DNA of 64,000 nucleotides from Cognatishimia maritima (GTDB lineage Bacteria; Pseudomonadota; Alphaproteobacteria; Rhodobacterales; Rhodobacteraceae), in contig NZ_FQWM01000002.1 of the NCBI RefSeq assembly GCF_900129685.1, positions 396,654 through 460,653 on the forward strand, in the 5' to 3' direction. The notes under the pieces are model-generated. The model was not told the DNA's origin. It saw nothing but the letters and a program-made list of their open reading frames with translations, and did no database searches. The first letter of the stretch is position 1. Every line of letters starts with the position of its first letter. The position numbers were made by a program, and so were the translations under genes. This document shows, one piece after another, positions 8,239-17,365 of this stretch.

Positions 8239-9119
8239 GGATCGACGCGCATCACCATCTTTGGGACCTGAAGGCCGTATATTACCCTTGGCTGATGGCC
8301 AAAGGGGAACCCCGTTTTTTTGGCGACCCAGCCCCAATCCAGCGCGACTACCTGATTGACGAATTTACCACGGATGCAAAAGCACACGGGTTTGCCGGCT
8401 CTGTCCATATTCAAGTCGGGGCAGAAAACCCGTTGTACGAAGCACGTTGGGTACAAAGCGTCGCCCAAGCCAACCCAGATTGGCCGCTTGTCCAAGTGGC
8501 CTTCTGCGACTTGACGGCGGACAGCGCAGAAAACGACCTTGATCAGCTGCAGTCACTAACCAGCCTCCGTGGCGTGCGCCAAATCGTCGGCCGCGCACCA
8601 GGGGAAGACGCGCAAAGCGGTACGAACTTTCTGCTCGATGATCCCCGATTTGCAGCCGGGTTAAAGGGGCTGGCGCAGCGCGGCCTTGGTTTTGATTTGC
8701 AACTTTTGCCCGAGTTAATGGAAAAAACCGCAAAGGTTCTGGAACAGGCCCCAGACACCAAAATCGCCCTTTGCCACGCAGGGTCCCCCCATGATCGCAG
8801 CGCCGCAGGGCTGGCGGAGTGGTCCAAGAACCTGCAACACCTTTCCGCCTTGCCAAACGTTGTTTGCAAATTGTCAGGTCTTGGCATGTTTGATCACAGT
8901 TGGACGGCCGAAAGCATTCGCCCAATTGTCGAAACGGTTCTCGAACAATTCGGACCAGAGCGCGCGATGTTCGGCTCAAACTTCCCGGTGGATTCCCTGC
9001 CTGCCACCTATGCTAAGATCGTCGAAGCATATGAGACCCTGATCCCCACAGAGATGCAATCAAAGGTGTTTGCCGAGACCGCGATTGAATTTTATGACAT
9101 CCCGGTTCCGAAGGCATGA
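8235..9119 (+). CDS. Amidohydrolase-2 family protein, sugar lactonase-like (COG3618)
   Basis: A 294-aa TIM-barrel metal hydrolase. The N-terminal metal motif is [10 protein letters not shown] (H6 and H8); further family landmarks are SVHIQVG, a His in IALCHAGSP near residue 180, and the closing MFGSNFPVDS whose Asp (near residue 256) is the catalytic acid/base in this family. Relatives hydrolyse L-fuconolactone, galactarolactones, 2-pyrone-4,6-dicarboxylate or 4-sulfomuconolactone. The 4-base overlap with the preceding NTF2-like gene, and divergence from a sugar-type importer, point to a lactone intermediate in the same pathway. The specific substrate is not deducible. Confidence 0.8.
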   Translation: MRIDAHHHLWDLKAVYYPWLMAKGEPRFFGDPAPIQRDYLIDEFTTDAKAHGFAGSVHIQVGAENPLYEARWVQSVAQANPDWPLVQVAFCDLTADSAENDLDQLQSLTSLRGVRQIVGRAPGEDAQSGTNFLLDDPRFAAGLKGLAQRGLGFDLQLLPELMEKTAKVLEQAPDTKIALCHAGSPHDRSAAGLAEWSKNLQHLSALPNVVCKLSGLGMFDHSWTAESIRPIVETVLEQFGPERAMFGSNFPVDSLPATYAKIVEAYETLIPTEMQSKVFAETAIEFYDIPVPKA

Positions 9120-9243
9120 TCTAAAAACCTCAGCTAACAAGAAAATCCAAAGCGATACTTTACGCGCGAAGCGCCTGTTCAGTAAGGATGTTTGCGAAGG
9201 CAATCGCCCGATCAGTCGTTTTACATAGATAAAGAGTAGCGCC

Positions 9244-10848
9244 TTGGGAAAAGTTCTGAAGAAGCTCTACCTGTTTGCCATGACATTGGCGTTTGCAGGC
9301 ATTTTTGGTTTGATCAGCATGCGCGTTTTCCCGCTCTCTCTGCAAACCAAAGCGATCGTCGGCCCCCTTATTATCCTGCATTTCCTCGTGATGGCGGTTG
9401 CAGTGTTGTTGAAAAAACCGCGGTGGCGTTCCCTGGATATGACCTCAGCTGCGCTGTTAGTTGCAGCGCTCGTGGTCGTGCTGCCGTTTAGCTTCATGAG
9501 CACCGCCTTCGGTGTTGGCGACTTCTCAAGTTTGTTAATCACTTTTGCTGAAAACCGTGCGGGTCAGATGTTTGCGGTCGGTCTCGAAGGGTTTGTCCCT
9601 GAGTTTTTGACCGAAGCGCTGAAGGGGATCGTAATTCTCATCGCAGGGTTTGCGATGGTGCGGTACGTCTCGATGGGGCGCGGCACCGTGATCGTGGCTT
9701 CGCTAGCTCTCTTGCTATTGAACCCTTTGACCTACTTCGCCTTCCGACTGTTTGTGCCGCACCCTGATCAACTGGCGATCCAGCAAGACGTAAAAAATCT
9801 CGCACCAAATATCCTGTCCAAACCAGAGGCGCAGAAAAACCTCGTAATTGTCTACCTTGAAAGCCTCGAACGCACTTATGCGGATTTGCCAATATCAGAA
9901 GCTGCTTTTGCACCTTTCGCAAAGTGGGAAGACCAGGGCTTGGCATTCAAGAATATCCAGCAGTCAAAATCCGTATTCTTCACCGCCGGCGGGCTAGTGG
10001 CGACACAATGCGGCGTGCCGATGCTGCCACGTGGCGTTTTTAACTCACAGAAACGAATTAGAGACGACCTAGACGTTATACCAGAAGAAACAGACTTTCT
10101 GCTTGGCGCGACATGCCTCGGCGATATTTTGACGCGCGACGGATATAATGCGAGCTATATCAACGGGTCAGCGCTTACGATATATTCCAAGGGCGCGTTC
10201 TTCAAAAGCCACAACTATCAGCGTGTGATGGGCTTCGAGTCTTACGAGGGACACAAAACAGAGACGCGCCGCAACGTTTGGGGAATGGATGACGACCTAT
10301 TGTTTGAACGCGTTGAAGCGGAGCTTGCAGCTTTGGCGAGCGAAGGAAAACCGTTCCTCCTCTCCACCCTGACACTTGGAACGCATGGACCAACCGGCTA
10401 CCCTGACGGGACCTGCCGAGACTCTACATTCACTTCAAACAAAATCTTGAATGCCATGGAATGTTCCGCTGGGCACGTCCGGTCCTTGGTCGAGAAGATC
10501 GACAGTTTAGGCCTTTCCGAAAGCACTATTGTTGTGCTGGCTTCCGATCATTTGGCATACCGAAACTCACTCGATGACCAGCTGATGGAGGTCAAAGACA
10601 CTCGACGTAATTATTTCACTGTGCTCGGCGCAGACGCCGCCACCAATCTTCGCGAGGGAACTGCGCTTGATATCTATCCAACACTCCTAGAGCTGCTTGG
10701 ATATGAACTTGAAGGCAACCGGGCGGGTCTCGGGCGATCGTTGATTGGGGAGAGCCCAACGCTTCCGGAAAGCATTGGCGCAGATCGCCTTGAAGAAGCA
10801 ATCCGGTATAACACCGACCTCCAAAAGGCGATCTGGAATATTCCCTAG
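9244..10848 (+). CDS. OpgB/MdoB-like phosphoglycerol transferase (sulfatase superfamily, membrane)
   Basis: A 534-aa protein with about five N-terminal membrane helices (residues 8-170) and a periplasmic alkaline-phosphatase-fold domain. Motifs are YLESLERTY (about 202), TAGGLVATQCGVP (about 246, holding the likely Thr nucleophile), HGPTGYPDG and ASDHLAYRN (about 433, metal Asp-His). This order matches OpgB/MdoB, which moves phosphoglycerol from phosphatidylglycerol to osmoregulated periplasmic glucans, rather than arylsulfatases. The first codon is TTG at 9244, preceded by AAAGAG; an ATG at 9280 would cut into the first helix. No glucan synthase (opgG, opgH or ndvB) is adjacent. It ends 16 bases before the convergent AAA ATPase gene. 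Confidence 0.8.
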   Translation: MGKVLKKLYLFAMTLAFAGIFGLISMRVFPLSLQTKAIVGPLIILHFLVMAVAVLLKKPRWRSLDMTSAALLVAALVVVLPFSFMSTAFGVGDFSSLLITFAENRAGQMFAVGLEGFVPEFLTEALKGIVILIAGFAMVRYVSMGRGTVIVASLALLLLNPLTYFAFRLFVPHPDQLAIQQDVKNLAPNILSKPEAQKNLVIVYLESLERTYADLPISEAAFAPFAKWEDQGLAFKNIQQSKSVFFTAGGLVATQCGVPMLPRGVFNSQKRIRDDLDVIPEETDFLLGATCLGDILTRDGYNASYINGSALTIYSKGAFFKSHNYQRVMGFESYEGHKTETRRNVWGMDDDLLFERVEAELAALASEGKPFLLSTLTLGTHGPTGYPDGTCRDSTFTSNKILNAMECSAGHVRSLVEKIDSLGLSESTIVVLASDHLAYRNSLDDQLMEVKDTRRNYFTVLGADAATNLREGTALDIYPTLLELLGYELEGNRAGLGRSLIGESPTLPESIGADRLEEAIRYNTDLQKAIWNIP

Positions 10849-10864
10849 TAATCGCGCCGCATGC

Positions 10865-12370
10865 TTAGTTCGACCGCCTCTGGTTAGCGGAGACGTTTTT
10901 CCACGCCAAATCGAGCAGATCATGGCTCAACTCTGGCTCTTGATCCAAATAACGACAAGCTGCAAATATGTGGTTCACAAGGAAGCCCGGGTGTGCACCC
11001 GAAGTGATAAACCGGTCGCGTTCGTAGCGCTTTTCATAGAATTCGTCCATGATGTCCGCCTTCCACTCCAATCCGCGCTCATCGCAGACGTCACGGAAAA
11101 TCTGCAAATAGTCTTCGCGGGTTGGGCTTGGTACGTGGATTTTGAAGTAAATCCGCCGCTGTGCCGCGTCATCACCAAGGTCCTCGGGGCGCGTGTTGGA
11201 CGAGAACACAACCAATTGGTCAAAGCTGATTTGGAATTTCTTCCCAGTATGCAGAGAAAGAATATCAAACCCCTTCTCCAAGGGCACGATCCACCGGTTC
11301 AGGAAGCGCTGTGGCTCTTCTTTCTGGCGGCCAAAATCGTCCAAAACAAAAATGCCGCCAAGCGCCTTCAAGTGCATCGGGGCTTCGTAGAAACGCGCCG
11401 ACGCTTCAAACCGCAGGTCAAGCATATCCAATGTCAATTCACCGCCCGCGATGACCACGGGTCTCTGACACAATACCCAGCGGGCATCATATTCACGGGA
11501 GTTCTCAAACTCCTCTACCGGCTGGTGCAATGTTTCGTCGAAGAAACGAATGATCTGGTTCCCGACCAAGATGGCATGAGGGACACTGATCGTATCGACG
11601 AAAGATGACCCAAGTGCTTCGGCCAATGACGTCTTTCCGTTGCCAGGTTCTCCGTAAAGCAGCATGGAGCGACCGGAGTTCGCCGCAGGGCCAAGTTGAG
11701 CCTTCAGGATCGAAGGAATAACAAGGTGCGAAAAGGCTTTGTCCAGTTCGGCGCGATGGACCTCTTCATGCTTAATCGATTGACGCTGCATCTGCGCTTC
11801 GAATTGCTCCAACGTCACCGGAGCAGGCCCGACGTATTGTGAGACCATCTGCGCATCCAGCGCCCATTTTTTCCCGAGATCCGTCAGGCTATAGCGAATG
11901 TCACTTTTTACATCTGCGCTTTCCAGACCCTGAGATTCAATCAGCATCAGACCCGTCATTTCCTTAAGGATCTGGCGGCAAACGAGTTTGGGGAGCTTGA
12001 TAATCGCAGCAATCTGGGCGGGCGTCATTGTCCCGCCTTCATGCAAAATCTTTGCCGTCAGGTTGATGACAAAAGACATCGACAGGCCGGTTTCCTCGAC
12101 CGTTTTCGGGGAGGGACCCGGCAGGAAATTGACTTTGCGAGTTTCCCTTACCTCGGGTGCCGGTGCCACGGACGCACTGTCACCTGCGTTAGGCACAACG
12201 GGCACTGCCCCTTCTTCAGAGGCCGTCACCTCTTCTTTCGCGCCCGCTTCGTTAAGCGTTTCTTCTTCGGCGGTTTCAGGAACTGCAACCTCTTCGCTCG
12301 GCGCCGGTGCGGTCTGATCTACCTTGATGTCAGGTGATTTCTTTTTCTTTCCGCCCAGCCCAAATACCAT
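10865..12370 (-). CDS. AAA-family ATPase divergent from the tad pilus operon
   Basis: A 501-aa cytoplasmic protein: a charged, Pro/Glu-rich disordered N-terminus (residues 1-95), a winged-helix-like segment (about 95-185), then an AAA ATPase with Walker A GEPGNGKTS (about 240), Walker B IFVLDDFGRQ (about 343) and a sensor-like FSSNTRPEDLG. It is transcribed away from tadD across a 313-base intergenic region. Its ATPase type (MoxR/helicase-loader-like, with a separate regulatory N-domain) suggests a remodelling or regulatory role linked to pilus biogenesis, but this is inferred only from the neighbourhood. Confidence 0.75.
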   Translation of the reverse strand: MVFGLGGKKKKSPDIKVDQTAPAPSEEVAVPETAEEETLNEAGAKEEVTASEEGAVPVVPNAGDSASVAPAPEVRETRKVNFLPGPSPKTVEETGLSMSFVINLTAKILHEGGTMTPAQIAAIIKLPKLVCRQILKEMTGLMLIESQGLESADVKSDIRYSLTDLGKKWALDAQMVSQYVGPAPVTLEQFEAQMQRQSIKHEEVHRAELDKAFSHLVIPSILKAQLGPAANSGRSMLLYGEPGNGKTSLAEALGSSFVDTISVPHAILVGNQIIRFFDETLHQPVEEFENSREYDARWVLCQRPVVIAGGELTLDMLDLRFEASARFYEAPMHLKALGGIFVLDDFGRQKEEPQRFLNRWIVPLEKGFDILSLHTGKKFQISFDQLVVFSSNTRPEDLGDDAAQRRIYFKIHVPSPTREDYLQIFRDVCDERGLEWKADIMDEFYEKRYERDRFITSGAHPGFLVNHIFAACRYLDQEPELSHDLLDLAWKNVSANQRRSN

Positions 12371-12683
12371 CGCTCATCACCCCATTAAGTTGTTTTCGCT
12401 TGCGCCAAGCTTAGACGCAATGCACGCCAATTTTCACCAGATTAATCAATATAACAAGCAAACCCAATATGTTTATTGGCACAGGGACGCGCTGAAAACC
12501 ATTTGGACAAACCCCATCAAAACAGCGTTATCACAGAGAGATTGTATCAAAAAAACCGCAACTCTGGGGCTTCTAAGGGTCAGTTTGAGTTTAAAGTGGT
12601 TTCCGGAGCAACTTTATTATAATACAGCTACGGTAGGTTTAAGCTTCGAGAAAAACCGATATCAATTCGGGTGGGACAGTAAA
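12371..12683. promoter_or_regulatory. Divergent intergenic region with candidate tadD promoter
   Basis: This 313-base region between the AAA ATPase and tadD is AT-rich. A perfect -10 hexamer TATAAT lies at 12618-12623, about 60 bases before tadD, but I see no good -35 at proper spacing. No coding potential, repeat or palindrome stands out. The tadD open frame technically runs back through it, but has no leader or ribosome site there. Confidence 0.35.
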
Positions 12684-13193
12684 ATGCGTCTAGTAGCAGC
12701 AGCGGCAGTGATTTTGGCCCTCGCAGGGTGCGAAGGATTCAACGGTTCATTTGACGATGGCGAAGGGTCCGTCTTGGACAACTCCAATCGTGCTTACTAT
12801 CGCGACGATGAGCCTCTTGTTCAGGCAAAGGTGCAATTCCTAGAAGGCAACTATGGCCGGTCTTACCGTCTCTTTGACAAAGCGCTGGATGTAACACCGG
12901 CTGACCCGGCGGCGCTGCTTGGATATGCAGCATCCGCGGACATGCTGGGTCGCTTTGATAAAGCTGACCGCGCGTATCAGAAACTGCGCCCAATCATTGG
13001 TAACCGGATCGAGTTCCACAACAACTATGGCTACTCCCTCCTTTTGCGGGGTGACCTCGTTGGCGCTCGTCAGCATTTCTTGATTGCCTATGAAATGGAC
13101 CCAAGCAACGAACGGGCTACAAACAATCTGGAACTGCTCCGCAATTCCGTGAACTTCCCGAAACGGGCTCCGGGCGACCTGCGCGGCATCTAA
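12684..13193 (+). CDS. tadD: TadD-like TPR lipoprotein of the Tad/Flp pilus
   Basis: A 169-aa lipoprotein. The signal peptide MRLVAAAAVILALAGC has a clear lipobox (LAGC, Cys16). The mature part carries about three TPR motifs (residues 50-150), for example LEGNYGRSYRLFDKALDVTPADPAALLGYA. TadD is an outer-membrane pilotin-like TPR protein of Tad systems. The ATG at 12684 was chosen because the lipoprotein signal starts there. It heads the plus-strand tad locus and is followed after 13 bases by the prepilin peptidase. Confidence 0.85.
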   Translation: MRLVAAAAVILALAGCEGFNGSFDDGEGSVLDNSNRAYYRDDEPLVQAKVQFLEGNYGRSYRLFDKALDVTPADPAALLGYAASADMLGRFDKADRAYQKLRPIIGNRIEFHNNYGYSLLLRGDLVGARQHFLIAYEMDPSNERATNNLELLRNSVNFPKRAPGDLRGI

Positions 13194-13206
13194 CGGGTAA
13201 GAACGC

Positions 13207-13710
13207 GTGTCCGCGTTAGGCATCCTTGAAATTTTGATCGAATTGGCGTGTGCAGCGCTATTGCTGCGCATTGCGGTGCGCGATTTCAAAACGCTCACCG
13301 TGTCCAATGCCGACAACCTTGCGCTCCTCGGGCTTTACCTACTTTGGGCGGCAACACGCGGGTTCCAAGATTTCTGGACCGACCTGTTGATTGGCGGATT
13401 GCTGTTTGGCGTAGCGCTGATCATGTGGCTTTTGCGCACGTTGGGTGCGGGAGATGTAAAGCTTTACTTCACACTCGGCATGCTGATCGGCATCAAAGCC
13501 TCGGCCTTGTTTGTGGTCATATTGCTGGTGCTTTCATTCCTTTTTGCGGCCATCTTGCGTTGGGTAAAGCTGCCAGACGCTGATCAAGCGACATCTCCGA
13601 CCAAATGGCGCCTCCGCGAAATTCAGATCACGGGACGTTTACCCTATGCCGTGGTCATGGTGCTAGCCGCCGCCCTACCTTTGGCGCTAAGATTTGCAGG
13701 GGCAGCTTGA
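13207..13710 (+). CDS. cpaA: Type IVb prepilin peptidase (TadV/CpaA)
   Basis: A 167-aa polytopic membrane protease of the A24 family, which cleaves the leader from Flp pilin and the TadE-like pseudopilins. The two catalytic aspartates are visible: the Asp in AVRDFKTLTV (near residue 24) and the one in the GxGDxK motif LGAGDVKLYF (near residue 81). The start is GTG at 13207. It is short, lacking the methyltransferase domain of PilD, as expected for the TadV/CpaA class. Confidence 0.9.
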   Translation: MSALGILEILIELACAALLLRIAVRDFKTLTVSNADNLALLGLYLLWAATRGFQDFWTDLLIGGLLFGVALIMWLLRTLGAGDVKLYFTLGMLIGIKASALFVVILLVLSFLFAAILRWVKLPDADQATSPTKWRLREIQITGRLPYAVVMVLAAALPLALRFAGAA

Positions 13711-13783
13711 GAAAGCGCGCCCAATATGAGATGATTGCGCCAATTTCTTAAAGACTTACATGTGCGTGCGGAAAGGTAGCTCC

Positions 13784-15505
13784 ATGAGACGGTTTACCAA
13801 AGACCAAAACGGATTCATCTTGGTTCTGTCCCTCTTGTCTTTGCCGATTTTCATTGGCTTCGGGCTTTTGATCATCGATTTGAGCCGAGTGAACAACGCC
13901 CACTCCGATCTGGCATTGGCTGCAGATGCGGTGGCTTTAGCCGGGGCGGGTGAGCTGGACGGCGGATCAGACGCCATCACCCGCGCGCAGGCCGCGATGA
14001 GCGCCGAAGGCCTGGTCAACACGGTTAGTATGCTCGCTACATCTGGGGATGATACGCACATCAGCCTTGAATACGAGGATGTTGATGGGAACGAGTTCAC
14101 GGTCATTTTCCTGACCAATATTCCTGATGATGACAGAGACCCAATCGATCAAGCTTGGGTGAATGATTACGCGACGACAGACGGCACCGAGGCGGAATTT
14201 GTCTATGTGCATGCACAGTCGCGTGATCTGATTACAGCCTTCTTTAACCCGATCAGTTACCTTCGGGAAACCGTTCCGGTCGCTGCGATAGCGGTTGCGA
14301 TGTCGGAGTCTGCGATTTGTGACATCCCGCCATTGTTTATGTGCAATCCGCTGGAAGACGATGGTTATGCGGGCGACGCGCTTCAAGAAGGTTTCGAAGC
14401 AGGAGACTTGCACGCACGCATCTTCAAGCTGCACCCCAAGGGGTCAGATACGGCTGCACCCGGCAATTTTGGCTACCTTTCGATTGATGGCACCTCCAGC
14501 GCGGATGCCTTGCGAGATTATTTCGCTGGCGCACAGGTGCCTCGTTGCTTTGCCGAAGGTATAGTCACCACAAAACCGGGGGCAGCCGAGTCCATCGCCC
14601 AAGGATACAACGTGCGTTTTGATATCTACGAAGGCAACTTTAATAGCCCAATCGGCACCCAACCCGGCGGCGACCCTTGGCCTGAAGCATATGGCAAGCC
14701 CGCTGTAAACGTACGCAAAGGCATTCGCCCTCGCGTGAACGGCAGTAATGTCAACCACTGCGTGACCACCACAGGTGGCGGCAGCGGCGGCACCATTGCG
14801 CAAAAACTTGGCGACGATCACATCAACGACGAAGTTGCTAGCTGGGATCCAATGGTAACCCATTTCGGCGATGACGGTCTCGATGATGATGTTTTTGGCC
14901 TCCCAGATGATTTCGTCATGGATTCTGGTGGAGTTGCTGCCGGCGCGGTTTCTGGGTCTGGTGGGTGGCCTATTGATGTCTATATGCAAGAAAACTACGG
15001 TCACCTGAATGTTCCGCCTGACTCTGTGAGCGGCGAATGGCCGACGTCATCGCATCCGGTGAATGCAACACCTTCACGCTATGACGTTTACCTTTGGGAA
15101 CAGAACACGAGGCTTGACGCCACAGATGCCGACCTAGCGTCAGGGATAGAATACTTCTATCAGGTGCAACATCCGGGAACCTATGACCCCGCCGTCCCAA
15201 GCAGCGCACCGGACAGCGAAAATGGCGAAGCAATGTGTGGTCCTGAGGATACGCCAACACCGAAGAATTCTATTTCGGACCCTGATCGACGTGTCACCGT
15301 TGTCGCTATTATCGACTGCAATTCGGCATCAGCCGTCGCGGAAGGTGGTGGTGTCAACGATTATATCGTCAACTCGTATGCCAGCGTCTTTATGGTCCGC
15401 CCGATGATCGACACGATTGATATCGAAATTGTCGATATCACTGGCTATGGAGGCAATGGCACGCTTGATACCTTCATTCGCAAAGAGGCGATTCTCGTAC
15501 GTTGA
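13784..15505 (+). CDS. tadG: TadG-like pilus assembly protein
   Basis: A 573-aa protein with an N-terminal TadE/TadG-type hydrophobic helix (about residues 10-32, after RRFTKDQNG) and a long extracytoplasmic domain rich in Asp, Gly and Ser. This fits the putative TadG family of Tad loci, which are minor, often poorly conserved, membrane-anchored components. The ATG at 13784 after AAAGGTAGCTCC is a better start than one 24 bases upstream. Several Cys (for example CDIPPLFMCNP) suggest disulfides. It ends 295 bases before the pilin gene. Confidence 0.75.
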   Translation: MRRFTKDQNGFILVLSLLSLPIFIGFGLLIIDLSRVNNAHSDLALAADAVALAGAGELDGGSDAITRAQAAMSAEGLVNTVSMLATSGDDTHISLEYEDVDGNEFTVIFLTNIPDDDRDPIDQAWVNDYATTDGTEAEFVYVHAQSRDLITAFFNPISYLRETVPVAAIAVAMSESAICDIPPLFMCNPLEDDGYAGDALQEGFEAGDLHARIFKLHPKGSDTAAPGNFGYLSIDGTSSADALRDYFAGAQVPRCFAEGIVTTKPGAAESIAQGYNVRFDIYEGNFNSPIGTQPGGDPWPEAYGKPAVNVRKGIRPRVNGSNVNHCVTTTGGGSGGTIAQKLGDDHINDEVASWDPMVTHFGDDGLDDDVFGLPDDFVMDSGGVAAGAVSGSGGWPIDVYMQENYGHLNVPPDSVSGEWPTSSHPVNATPSRYDVYLWEQNTRLDATDADLASGIEYFYQVQHPGTYDPAVPSSAPDSENGEAMCGPEDTPTPKNSISDPDRRVTVVAIIDCNSASAVAEGGGVNDYIVNSYASVFMVRPMIDTIDIEIVDITGYGGNGTLDTFIRKEAILVR

Positions 15506-15800
15506 TTCGGGAATCGCGTCTGCTCAGACACACAGTGAATTCGAGAGTGCGCGCACTTAAAAACACCCTATGGTTGCGGCCATGCATTGAATGTGGCGAC
15601 AATTTCCTAAAATCGAGAGCATTGTTCATGTAAATCAAGGCGATAGTATGAAAAATGTGTTGAAAGTTTGACAGCAATAAGGCCTAAGCCTACTCTCGAA
15701 TTGCTACTAAACTAACCTTTTGGGTAGGGGCAGAGGGCGATCATATCGCAGGTTGTGTGGCATAAATTTCTGCGTTTGTGACGCGTGTTAGGAGTACAAA
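15506..15800 (+). promoter_or_regulatory. Leader region of the flp pilin gene with candidate sigma-70 promoter
   Basis: TTGACA at 15668-15673 and TACTCT at 15691-15696 are spaced by exactly 17 bases, placing a transcript start near 15703 and a 5' leader of about 100 bases. The pilin start at 15801 follows AGGAG. This would let the major pilin be expressed independently from the rest of the tad genes. Confidence 0.45.
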
Positions 15801-16013
15801 ATGAATATTACATCTTACCTCATGGGCGTCGTTGCACGCTTTAAATCTGAAGAAGACGGTCTGGCACTGACCGAATACCTGATCCTGTTGGGTCTGCTGA
15901 CAGCGGCAGTTGTTCTGGCAGTTCAAGCATTCGGCGTGAACTTGGGCAATGCATGGCAAGCATGGTCTGATTGGATCACACAATTGGACGGCCCGCCATC
16001 GCTGCCATCCTAA
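15801..16013 (+). CDS. flp: Flp-family type IVb major pilin
   Basis: A 70-aa prepilin. The leader of 20 residues ends in EEDG, followed by mature LALTEYLILLGLL: cleavage after Gly20, with Glu at +5 and Tyr at +6, the canonical Flp motif. A single hydrophobic helix (about 21-43) forms the filament core, followed by a short polar tail ending in PPSLPS. It is processed by the prepilin peptidase at 13207-13710 and assembled by the cpaF/tadB/tadC motor. It has its own candidate promoter and a terminator immediately downstream, consistent with high-level monocistronic expression. Confidence 0.95.
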   Translation: MNITSYLMGVVARFKSEEDGLALTEYLILLGLLTAAVVLAVQAFGVNLGNAWQAWSDWITQLDGPPSLPS

Positions 16014-16046
16014 ACAGCACAGAGCTGGCTTATAGTCGGTAACTAG

Positions 16047-16080
16047 AAGCGTGGCACGACTGCATCGTGTCACGCTTTTT
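16047..16080 (+). terminator. Rho-independent terminator of the pilin gene
   Basis: A 13-base stem with one G-U pair: AAGCGTGGCACGA (16047-16059) against TCGTGTCACGCTT (16065-16077), a five-base loop, then a run of T. It separates flp from cpaB. The 143 bases downstream carry a possible -10 TATAGT (16139-16144) for cpaB, but its -35 is weak. Confidence 0.85.
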
Positions 16081-16222
16081 CAATTCTTGCGCGCAATATT
16101 TTGTCGCAATCAACTAGCCATCACCGGCGAATTCTTGCTATAGTGATGGAAAGATTACGGGTTACACCCTTGACAAAAAAGGGAGATAGCCCGCGTGCAG
16201 TTTCTGAAAGGGTCCGTCTCAG

Positions 16223-17350
16223 ATGAGGTTTTCGACAGTCGCGAGTTTGCTGGTCGCCGTCATTTTGGCCGTGATCGCCGTATTTGGGTTTCAACAATGG
16301 CTTGAGGCCGAACGCACCAATATCCAAGATGATCTAGAACGGCGTTTGGCCCGCGAAGCGCAAGCTGAAGCTGAAGCGCCTAAAAACACCATCGTCGTGG
16401 CAGATCGCCAATTGGCCTTTGGGCATCTAATCGAAGGCAATGTCCTGCAAGAGATCGAATGGACCAGCAGCGTGCGTCCGGATGGATCATTTTCGAAAAT
16501 CGAAGAAATCGTTGTCGGCGACACCGAAGAGACCCGCCGCTTTGCCCTGACGCAGATCGCACAGGGCGAGCCAATTTTGGCGTCCAAAATCACCGTTCCC
16601 GGCCAGCGCGCTAAATTGTCCGCTGCGCTGACACCTGGCCTGAAGGCTGTATCGATCCGCGTCAACGACGTGCTTGGTGTGGCGGGCTTTGTTCTGCCGG
16701 GTGACCGCGTGGACGTGATGCTGACACGCGGCGGCCGGTCCAATCCTTATGTCGACGTGCTGCTACAAGGCGTACGAGTCCTTGCAATTGACCAAGTTGC
16801 AGACGAGCGCCGCGACAAGCCAAGCGTTGTGCGCACAGTCACCTTTGAGGTGAACACCACGGAAGCGCAGAAACTTGTTCTGGGTGCGAACGTCGGTACA
16901 CTTTCTTTGGCTTTGCGCAATGTCGGCTCCAACGACATCGAAAATATAGAACGTGTGACATCGCGCGATCTGAATGAACAGGATGCGTCAGACGATCTGA
17001 TCCGTGCACAAGCCGAAGAACTTGCGTTAGAAGCAGAACAAGCAAACGAAGAAGCACGTTTTTCCAGCTTGGAAAACCTGATCCAAGACCTTTCCGAAGG
17101 CGTGAATCAGCGACTCGAAGGTGTGGAACAGAAAATTGAAGAACAAGAGCCTGTGATCATTGCGGCTCCTGAACCACAAATCGCGCCGACTCCGGCCCCA
17201 ACTGTGTCCTTAGCGCCATCACGGGTCAACGTTAGCGTCATTCGGAACGGGAAGCGCGTTGACTATAAGGTCTCACGCGGAGACGATGCAGGCGAATTCT
17301 CAGCCGATGACGAAACAGGCAATGACTTGTCAGAGGCTGAAACTCAGTAA
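16223..17350 (+). CDS. cpaB: Flp pilus assembly protein CpaB/RcpC
   Basis: A 375-aa periplasmic protein anchored by an N-terminal helix (about residues 5-24). A SAF domain (about 50-115, TIVVADRQLAFG...) is followed by the RcpC/CpaB domain (about 125-245, VSIRVNDVLGVAGFVLPGDRVDVML). The C-terminal third is an acidic coiled coil (about 255-300) and a Pro/Ala linker ending in a short basic region. CpaB works with the secretin in guiding the pilus through the outer membrane. It is followed by the secretin gene after 15 bases. Confidence 0.9.
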   Translation: MRFSTVASLLVAVILAVIAVFGFQQWLEAERTNIQDDLERRLAREAQAEAEAPKNTIVVADRQLAFGHLIEGNVLQEIEWTSSVRPDGSFSKIEEIVVGDTEETRRFALTQIAQGEPILASKITVPGQRAKLSAALTPGLKAVSIRVNDVLGVAGFVLPGDRVDVMLTRGGRSNPYVDVLLQGVRVLAIDQVADERRDKPSVVRTVTFEVNTTEAQKLVLGANVGTLSLALRNVGSNDIENIERVTSRDLNEQDASDDLIRAQAEELALEAEQANEEARFSSLENLIQDLSEGVNQRLEGVEQKIEEQEPVIIAAPEPQIAPTPAPTVSLAPSRVNVSVIRNGKRVDYKVSRGDDAGEFSADDETGNDLSEAETQ

Positions 17351-17365
17351 GGTGAGGGCAGAGCA

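Noticed and set aside
10745-11608. A 287-codon plus-strand frame opposite the AAA ATPase
   Set aside because: Antisense to Walker A and B coding sequence; no domain in it.
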